Position numbers and translations under genes: made by a program | Notes under the pieces: generated by a model | The model's input: the letters and a program-made list of their open reading frames with translations, nothing else | Database searches by the model: none | Told to the model about the DNA's origin: nothing | Assembly (NCBI GenBank): GCA_020137815.1 | Contig: CM035355.1 | Span: 595,451 to 659,450 of the forward strand | Source: Hormiphora californensis | Lineage: Eukaryota; Ctenophora; Tentaculata; Cydippida; Pleurobrachiidae | DNA length: 64,000 nt | Direction: 5' to 3' | Part shown: positions 57,106 to 64,000 of the stretch, in pieces | How the letters are laid out: each line of letters starts with the position of its first letter | Numbering within the stretch: position 1 is the first letter of the stretch

Positions 57106-60100
57106 GGTATGCTAAAAAAGAAGAAGTCTGTCAAAGTGCGGTTATTTAAATCTGAAATTCTGGGGAGTGGATCGAACACAGTGGTAAGCAAACACCACAA
57201 CATTCCTTACATCTTGTACCTGTGAGACAACTTCAACCGGTCAAAATGGTCCTGAAAATTTGATGGAACAGCTGTAGTCCTCCTCAACTCTCGGAGGGGT
57301 AGTTGCACGTTATTGTAAAAAGTAGTGCAGACGGGTGGTTACCCCCCTCTTTTGTCTGCTGCAGTGGGGGGTTACCCCCTCTTTTGTCTGCTGCAGTGGG
57401 GGGTAACCATGGTAACCACCGTGACTGTGGTAACTACGTAACTGCAGCTGCAACGAAGCAAGCTGCATCATCAAAGAGACAGAATACAGAGCTGAGAGAG
57501 ACGGAATATAGAGCTGAGAGAGACGGAATGAGAGAAAGATCTCCTTCATTCTGCCGCTGCTTTTTCTGCTTGCCTCGAACTACAGCCCAGTATAGTGTTA
57601 TGGTGGACTCTGTGAGTTGCGTGTATCCATTAACCCATTATATCAGTGAGCTTCTCAATTTGTTTGGGCCTTCTCTTCCAATATTCTCTCTTACGTTCTC
57701 TCTTCACTCTTCTGATTCTCTTCCACTATATTCTCTCTTACCTTCTCTCTATAACAGTTCTCATTCTCTTCCACTATATTCTCTCTTCCTTTCTCTCTAT
57801 AGCAGTTCTTGTGGTATGCAGGATATGCTCAAGATGTAACATTCTGACCCCAACTCCTCACCTCTAGACGGATAAAGCTCAGATAAAGCGAGTTGTGACT
57901 CTTGAAGGACTTCCTCACACTCCAGTACCTTTCGATAGACAGTGCTGTTAAGATAGTACACCTGTATTACACTGTTCACAATGGGTCCCTTGTTCCTATA
58001 CCCAACTCCAGTGCTATCCTTTTCATGAGGGAACTCTACATCGCTAGCAGCAAGGTAACATCATTCATTTCAAACTATCACATTTCTACTTTGTCTTCAG
58101 GACCTCCAGATGATCATAAACTTGCTAAATAAGTTGCGGTTTCATCCCCTGCTTTGCCCAGAGCTACTATCGAGCATCTTTTATTCATAGACTGCAGTTA
58201 GATTTACCCCTTTGTGTACTGGCTATAATTATAGTGGCTGGGAGTTACACACAGGCAGTAACCTACTAGCTGACGTGTAACTCCTATTTCTCAGTCTTTC
58301 TCTCTCTCCTTCTCCTCTCTCCCCTCTCCTCTCCTCTCTCTGTCTCTCTCTCTCTCTCTTAGTCTCCCCCTCTCCCTCTCAGCCAATGTTCTGTGTCTAC
58401 CCCTTCAACCATCAATAATTCTTTAGACTATCGTGGAGCTGGATCCCTCCAACCCCACGGTCCAGAAACAAGTGCCCCTGAAAACCATACTCCAGAGTTT
58501 CCCCCTGAACCCCCGTCTCAAGCTCATCCTGGAGGTGGTGAAACTGGGTCTTACAGACAGGGCTCTCAAGAGCATCATATCCTCAACGTATGCACATCTC
58601 CAAGCACAAAGGTTTACCAAGTCAAGCTGTGAAACCTTTGTAAAGACCCTGGTACGTGTGTTTTTCATATCGGGTTGTGGACAAGACGTGACACTGTCAC
58701 GTGATATTGCTAATTAAACCAATCATACGAGTACATGCGTATAGTATGCCGTTTACACGTGATCATGATTGATTTTGATGATTGATTTTGACCTTATTTG
58801 GGTGTTTAATTAGTGTTGTGTTGCCAGGTGACAGTAATGACCAAAAAGCGACCCCTGGCCCAAGTGGATCTCCTGCGAAAGAACTTGACAGGAGCGATAG
58901 AGGCAACCGTTACCTTCATATTCCGGTGCACCGATGAGCCCTCTCATGTCACTCCCAGTACTGTGCTGAACCTGCTGTATGACAAACCAGGTCGGGATAT
59001 AACAATAGTTGGTGAATAGTGCGTCTGATTGTGATCCAATCAGAGGCTTGAAAATTCCAATCTTTAAACAAGAAATGGGGATACTGAGTATTGTTTTACT
59101 GACCATTGCCAAATTCCCACCAGATGTGTTGACTAGTATAGACGCACCACCAACACCTCTACAAACAGCTTCCCTGAGTAACCGACCTAAAATGACAAAA
59201 CGATCAGAGGCCCTGAAACGGTAAGTCGATAATTGGACAAAGATTTTGAGGGATTCAGTGCAAATCCACACAGGGTGAAATGGGATGATTAACAAATCAA
59301 CACAGGGTGAAATGAGATGATTTACTATACTTCACTGATGTTTTTCAGATGTTTTTCAACTCCTGAAGGTATTATCAACGGTGCAACGCCTGAAAACCTC
59401 GCTATCTACAAGCAAAACTTCCTCTACCCGTATCTAACGAACCCTCCGGTCTATGGGAATGGTCTCCTGGAGATTCTAGCCCACTTTAAACCAAACAACA
59501 AGGGTCTCATCGATGCGACTGAGTTGAAGCCCTTTCTGAGAGCGCTCAATGATCTTCAGGATTGTGGGAATGTTCCGAGTGTTTCCAGTGTCTATCATAC
59601 CGCCTTGCAAACCAGTAAGTCAGAATTACTTAATCAGCATAACACCGTTTTATTGATTAACTAGTATGAAACCCTTTTCTTTAATGCTCCATTACCGTAG
59701 AACGATCGTTCAAAAGGAGGATGAAGATATGTGAGCTGATTTTAGCGCTACCCCTCGATGAACCATTATATGAGGCGTTCTCTCTCCTCTTTTCCCCTAT
59801 CACCGGACACTTTTTCATGAACCTCTTCAAGAAATACGACTGCGACGAATCAGGTACGGGGCGATGCAATTTAGTTCCTACTACAGTAATATCGGAATGT
59901 ATCAGTCTTCTGATTACATTGTGTTACTATACAACATACATACAATACAACTGTCTATACACTAACCAATATAAACAATACAACGATTACATATCATATT
60001 AAAAATCTTGTTCCGACATTGTGTTCCTATACAATATACATACAATACAACGATTACATATTTATTTATTTCTTCATATTGTTACAAGTGTCCTCCCACA

Positions 60101-61560
60101 GGTGACATGGATGCGGATGAAGCCTTGACGATGATTAAGGACATGTTGGAGAACTCTGTGGAAAACAAGGTTAGAAGGTTGCTGTTAGAATGTTCCATAA
60201 ACATTGTTCATATCTAGTTGTGAATAATCAGCTCTCTGGGTATTTACTATTTACACACACATGCTGACTTTGTCTATTGCTCTCCCATCTGATTTCTCTA
60301 TGGAATCATTAGCCAGCTGGTGATCTCTCTCAGTGAATCTACCCCCCCCCCTCTCTCTCTCTCTCACTGAACCCTCTCTGATCACTGCTATATAATGGTA
60401 GCAACTGTCGTGACACCAACTGTGTGCCACACTCTGACTACAACATGATCTCTGAAATACAGTGAATTGATCTCCGAAATACAGTGAAATCTAATCCCCT
60501 TTAAAAACTCTTCCAGATGCTTTACAGTGCTCGACGGAAGTCCCTTTCAAACGAGCTGATACGAAACCTCCAGAGCACAGCCTGTATTATTGTCCAGGCT
60601 CTGTTCACGTGTTTTGTTAAGGATTCTCTAAACCTAACTGATCTGGGACACTTTCTAAATATCCAACAAAACTTCCTAAACAGGTACTATAACAGGTGTT
60701 CTTCTTTCACTCTTCCACCTTTCAACCGAAGTCCAATTTTCTACCAAATTTCTACCAACGAATATATTTCCCGTGATGCATTTAGATCTTCAGGCACTGA
60801 CTTTTAGTTTCCCACCCAGGCACATGCTGACAGCGACAGTGCAGAGTGACAGGACAGAGGAGCTTATCCAACACTACGATCACGATCACAGTGGATACGT
60901 AGAGGGAGAGGAACTATCTGTAAGTGGGATGTTAGTTACTATGGTATCCAGGGTGCAGTGGTTGCTATGGTAACTTAAGCAGTTACTATGGTAACCAAGT
61001 GATCGCGATCACAGCTGTAGATACGTAGAGGGAGAGGAAATATCTGTAAGTGGGATGGAGCACCGTGATTCAATCACAAACACATTCGACACAATCTGAG
61101 AAATTAATTTTTTTCCCGGTGTATGTGACTGGAGAACAAGAGTGAAGTTGTGAAATTGCCAGGTAGAAATAAAATAATACCCTACAGGAGCTAGTGAGAG
61201 ATATCGTGGTTGCAGTTAATGGTGATGAAACTGACGTGATACACGAAGAGGTGACACTGGCACAATCACTGCTCATGTGGTCTGAGGTATGTTTATTATC
61301 AGGAAATTAAAACGATCTTTAACCCTTTACAGAGGCCCAAATTTGTAGTTTTACTATAAACTAAGTTTAGTACTCATTAATAAACTCTACACTATCTCAA
61401 TTACTATCTCAATTAGTAAAATCAAGTTCCCTCCCAGGATGGCAGTGGCAAAATCAGTCAAGACGAAATACGAGGGATAATTCCACGGCGGACAGCATGT
61501 TTTACGAGCAAAGCTAACTCCATGTGTGATGGTCATGATGATGAAATGCCGAGACTTTAA
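57106..61560 (+). CDS. EF-hand calcium-binding protein with a long N-terminal region
   Basis: Twelve exons chain in phase: 57106-57183, 57908-58054 (least sure), 58427-58651, 58828-58990, 59124-59220, 59349-59614, 59701-59853, 60102-60169, 60517-60683, 60820-60919, 61188-61286 and 61438-61560 (TAA). The first has an ATG one codon after its acceptor, so an upstream 5' UTR exon is likely. The first ~200 residues match no family I recognise. Next come EF-hand loops: KPNNKGLIDATE (degenerate), DCDESGDMDADE and DHDHSGYVEGEE (both canonical, 12 residues), and SEDGSGKISQDE (first ligand lost). Between them lies another EF-like helix pair (FVKDSLNLTDLGHFL). The paired, partly degenerate hands resemble the calbindin/secretagogin group, but the N-terminal region is extra. 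A Ca2+ sensor or buffer is inferred. An ATTAAA at 61615 may be the polyA signal. Confidence 0.75.
57320..57412. repeat. 33-bp direct repeat
   Basis: GGTTACCCCCCTCTTTTGTC TGCTGCAGTGGGG is present twice in tandem, in the first intron of the EF-hand gene, followed by a GGTAACCATGGTAACC palindrome. Confidence 0.85.
61003..61056 (+). pseudogene. Partial duplicate of an EF-hand exon inside its downstream intron
   Basis: GATCGCGATCACAGCTGTAGATACGTAGAG...CTGTAAGTGGGATGG copies the end of exon 60820-60919 and its splice donor, which read GATCACGATCACAGTGGATACGTAGAG...CTGTAAGTGGGATG. The copy carries a 3-bp insertion that replaces the loop glycine (DHSG becomes DHSCR) and lacks the exon's 5' half. It keeps a perfect donor, so it could act as a decoy or cryptic exon end. 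Confidence 0.8.
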
Positions 61561-61679
61561 AAGAAAAACGTGGACGAAGTGCAATATCTTAAACATTTAA
61601 CATACCATTTCAACATTAAATTATTTTCGGTTTTTCTCCAAAAGATTGTATCGTTTTCGTAATAACTCTCACTAGATAT

Positions 61680-62014
61680 TCAAGTGGGCACAATCTAGTT
61701 TACATACAGTTACCCCGGCTGGGCCCTAACTCATAACTGCTAACACTGGTGAACACAGACCGACCCGTCGCGAGCAAGTACGCGATGGATCAAGGAGTGA
61801 TCTAGCGGCTAGCCACCGTAGGAGATAGGGAAAAAGGTCTAAATATCATACTTTTGGAAAATGTATGTTTAACAGATTCAATTTGCAAGCCTCGTTGTAG
61901 GCCGTAGCCGTAAGGAAGATCGAGCGGCGGCTGGGGAGGGAACTTTTTTAAAAAGTTGGCATACGTTGCAGGCCCCTTATAATATAATATAAGGGGGTGC
62001 GCGCATGAGCAACA
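61680..62014. other. Spacer, possible 5' leader of the retrotransposon ORF1
   Basis: No gene seen. The sequence directly precedes the ORF1 ATG and may be its leader; no start of the element was recognised. Confidence 0.35.
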
Positions 62015-62659
62015 ATGAACAATTTTGAAACGGTTATCAGTGCAGAAAACCTCGAGAAACAGCTGCGTGAATGTAAAGAAGAACTTGACCGCCATCGGGT
62101 TAGCGTGATCGAGCTTCAGCAAACGGTCATCAACCACCAGAACCAACAACTCAGTACAGTGACAGCATCGGTGCAGAAGGTGAAAGCCTACTCTACTGTG
62201 CTAGCACAGAATTGTGCTGCAACCTCCCCCAAAGTGGGAAAACCACTACCAGTGAATCATCCTACTCCCGTCCTACAGCCTGGAAGAGAGAAGAACATGG
62301 TTGTGTTTGGTCTCCCAGAAACAACCGATAGAGTAGCTAAAACTACTTTAGACGAACTTTTTGAGGAATTAAAAGAGAAACCGAAAGTGACTACGATGAA
62401 ACGCATCGGCGAAAGAAATGAGAAGCGCCCTAGACCGCTCTTAGTATCCCTGGAGAAGAGAGCGACTCTCCTCGCACTCCTCAGAAAGGCACGAAACCTC
62501 AAAGACTCCAAACAATTTTCAGCTGTTTATCTCTCTCCGGATCTTACGCCCTCTGAACTGAAAGAGCAAAAAGCTCTAAGGTCCACTTTGAAGCGGATAC
62601 GATCAGAAGATCCTGACGGCTGCTACTTCATCCGTAATAATGTTATCCAAGTGGGATAG
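62015..62659 (+). CDS. Non-LTR retrotransposon ORF1 protein, 214 aa
   Basis: An intact frame. The N-terminus (about residues 5-60) is predicted coiled coil, rich in Glu, Gln, Lys and Leu (LEKQLRECKEELDRHR). A Ser/Pro linker follows, then an RRM-like part beginning KNMVVFGLPE and continuing MKRIGERNEKRPRPLLVSLE. It ends in a helical stretch (LTPSELKEQKALRSTL) usual for L1/CR1-type ORF1 proteins, which bind the element's RNA. No Cys-type zinc knuckles are present. The protein ends IQVG and no endonuclease frame follows, so this is a truncated element or an isolated ORF1 copy. Confidence 0.75.
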   Translation: MNNFETVISAENLEKQLRECKEELDRHRVSVIELQQTVINHQNQQLSTVTASVQKVKAYSTVLAQNCAATSPKVGKPLPVNHPTPVLQPGREKNMVVFGLPETTDRVAKTTLDELFEELKEKPKVTTMKRIGERNEKRPRPLLVSLEKRATLLALLRKARNLKDSKQFSAVYLSPDLTPSELKEQKALRSTLKRIRSEDPDGCYFIRNNVIQVG

Positions 62660-62784
62660 TTCCCCACTAACTCACCGTTATCAGAGAACCGTGCTAGGAG
62701 CAGGCAGTCTACTGCAGTCCCTTTCAAATTAAGGAAAACGAGTTGTCTGTATACAAACTGTGTCAGTGCGGGATATAAACTGTT

Positions 62785-62809
62785 ACTATTATTATTATTA
62801 TTATTATTC
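62785..62809. repeat. (TTA)n microsatellite
   Basis: About eight TTA units after the ORF1 stop, possibly the 3' tail of that element. Confidence 0.8.
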
Positions 62810-63024
62810 CAATTTAAAAAGAGTTCTAAAAGTTTTTTAAAAAACAACTTGAAAAGAGCTAGAGCTACTGTGCGCGCGTCGTAAAATCTCAAGATTGATT
62901 ACACAATGCAATGCAACGCACGAAAGAAATTGATTTAACGACGCAATGCAACGCGCGCGCGGCATTAGGAGACTTATTATTAATTTTTAAAAGCTTTTCC
63001 AACTTGTTTTTCCAGTTTATTTAT

Positions 63025-63408
63025 AAGGAACCATAATAAAGTTCAAGAGCGCACCCCATCCAAGAGCGTACCACCTGCAAAAGACACCACTCCAAGAGCG
63101 CACCACATCAAAGAGAGCTCCCCATCCAGAAGATACCGCGCGCAGGGGACACCACGCGCAGAAGAGACCGTACGCGCAAATACAACGCCGCGCTGGTCTC
63201 TTCTGCGCGTGGTGTCCCCTGCGCGCGGTATCTTCTGGATGGGGAGCTCTCTTTGATGTGGTGCGCTCTTGAAGTGGTGTCTTCTGGAGGTGGTGCGCTC
63301 TTGGATGTGGTCTCTCTTGGGTATGGTGCGCTCTCAGGTGTGGTCTCTCTTCGATAGGGTGCGCTCTTGGGTGCTCTTGGAGGCTCTTGAACTTTATTAT
63401 GGTTCCTT
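63025..63408. mobile_element. 384-bp foldback element with 6-bp target duplication
   Basis: Outer ends AAGGAACCATAATAAAGTTC and GAACTTTATTATGGTTCCTT are perfect inverted repeats. Inside are tandem variants of CAAGAGCGCACC in both orientations and a long inner hairpin (about 63111-63169 with 63193-63252). ATTTAT lies directly outside both ends (63019-63024 and 63409-63414), as expected of a target duplication. It sits in front of, and probably inside, the reverse transcriptase frame that resumes at 63414. Confidence 0.9.
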
Positions 63409-63413
63409 ATTTA

Positions 63414-64000
63414 TTCGTGGGAAAGCATATCTCGGACATTGAGAGGAGGATCCTAGCACTCCCTGTCAAGATGGGAGGTATGGCATTGGAAAATCCGGTA
63501 CAAACGGCTAATCAAGAATACAATAATTCCCGTTTTGCTACCGGACCACTAGTGTCTCTTATCCTGGCGGAGGAGGACTGTCCAAAAAACATCATGGATG
63601 CCGAGATGAAAAGCGGAAAGTTGAAGAAGAAGTGTGCCGACGCCACTGATGAGAGGCATGCAACGGAGCGTGCAGATATCTTGACAGGACTTGATATGAA
63701 GACACAGCGGGCAATGGAGCTATGTTCCGAACCTGGTGCTTCTAGTTGGCTAACTGCTCGACCGCTACAGAAACTCGGTCATGAGCTCAACCAGCTTGAG
63801 TTTGTCGATGCCATTCGGCTCAGATACTGTTTCCACTTCCCGGACCTGATCGGGAAATGCGGCTGTGGGGCACAAAACAGCAGTGACCACGCCTTGATCT
63901 GCAAGGTTGGAGGCTTTGACATGTGGAGACACGACCACCTTCGGGATACCCTGGCCGATATTCTCCGGTACGCGGGATTTAAACCCGTTAACACTGAACA
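63414..64000 (+). pseudogene. C-terminal region of a non-LTR reverse transcriptase, runs off the window
   Basis: The frame reads GKHISDIERRILALPVKMGG then NPVQTANQEYNNSR, a stretch I know from the C-terminal region of animal non-LTR polymerases. It ends with the Cys/His module CGCGAQNSSDHALICKVGG followed by MWRHDHLRD, a zinc-binding-like tail of such proteins. The RT core is not in front of it: the foldback element and non-coding sequence replace it. It is therefore interrupted or 5'-truncated, and need not belong to the same element as the ORF1 at 62015. Confidence 0.8.

Noticed and set aside
62257-62511. Minus frame over the ORF1 protein
   Set aside because: Shadow of the plus-strand ORF1, whose coiled coil and RRM-like order are coherent.

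Overview
The window is animal (metazoan) nuclear DNA. Multi-exon genes with GT-AG introns of about 100-2,000 bp can be chained in phase, and the proteins are animal families: class A receptors, sushi/CCP repeats, a FN3+RA protein of the ANKFN1/Wide awake type, a Shaker-type Kv channel, hormone-sensitive lipase and an EF-hand protein. Two non-LTR retrotransposon regions, many MITE and foldback elements, and very abundant (GA/CT)n microsatellites fit an invertebrate, possibly an early-branching one. I cannot name the phylum. The only hard gap is 100 Ns at 24709-24808.

Left part (1-15.5 kb), gene-dense. A 1.3 kb near-perfect palindrome (108-1448) is followed by the C-terminal half (TM5-TM7) of a 7TM receptor (+, 1753-3454). 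Then come a C-terminally anchored sushi-repeat protein (-, 4126-6615), the C-terminal exons of an ANKFN1/Wide awake homologue (-, 7887-12934), a TA-flanked DNA transposon (13298-14050) and an intact intronless class A GPCR (-, 14179-15477).

Middle (15.5-38.3 kb), gene-poor. It holds MITEs, palindromes, minisatellites, two stretches of inflated homopolymers that look like poor consensus (about 19.8-21.2 kb and 32.3-36 kb), and a broken CR1/jockey-like retrotransposon (24809-28300) ending in an 8-bp tandem repeat.

Right part (38.3-61.6 kb). A Kv channel (+) can be followed from a low-complexity N-terminus through T1 and S1-S3 (38390-41445). A hormone-sensitive lipase gene (-) can be followed from its start at 54877 through 14 phase-consistent exons to 48225. 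The two genes point at each other, and both lose their essential 3' exons (Kv S4-pore-S6; lipase Asp and His) in 41.6-48.2 kb. That stretch is made of decaying minisatellites and changes repeat orientation, so it is probably misassembled or uncorrected. Further right is an EF-hand protein gene (+, 57106-61560), then a retrotransposon ORF1 (62015-62659), a foldback element with a 6-bp target duplication (63025-63408), and the C-terminal end of a reverse transcriptase into which it inserted.

I saw no operon-like system, CRISPR array, rRNA or tRNA. The most informative items are the lipase exon carrying an acidic 11-residue repeat, the paired loss of gene ends in the 41.6-48.2 kb block, and the well-preserved mobile element ends.
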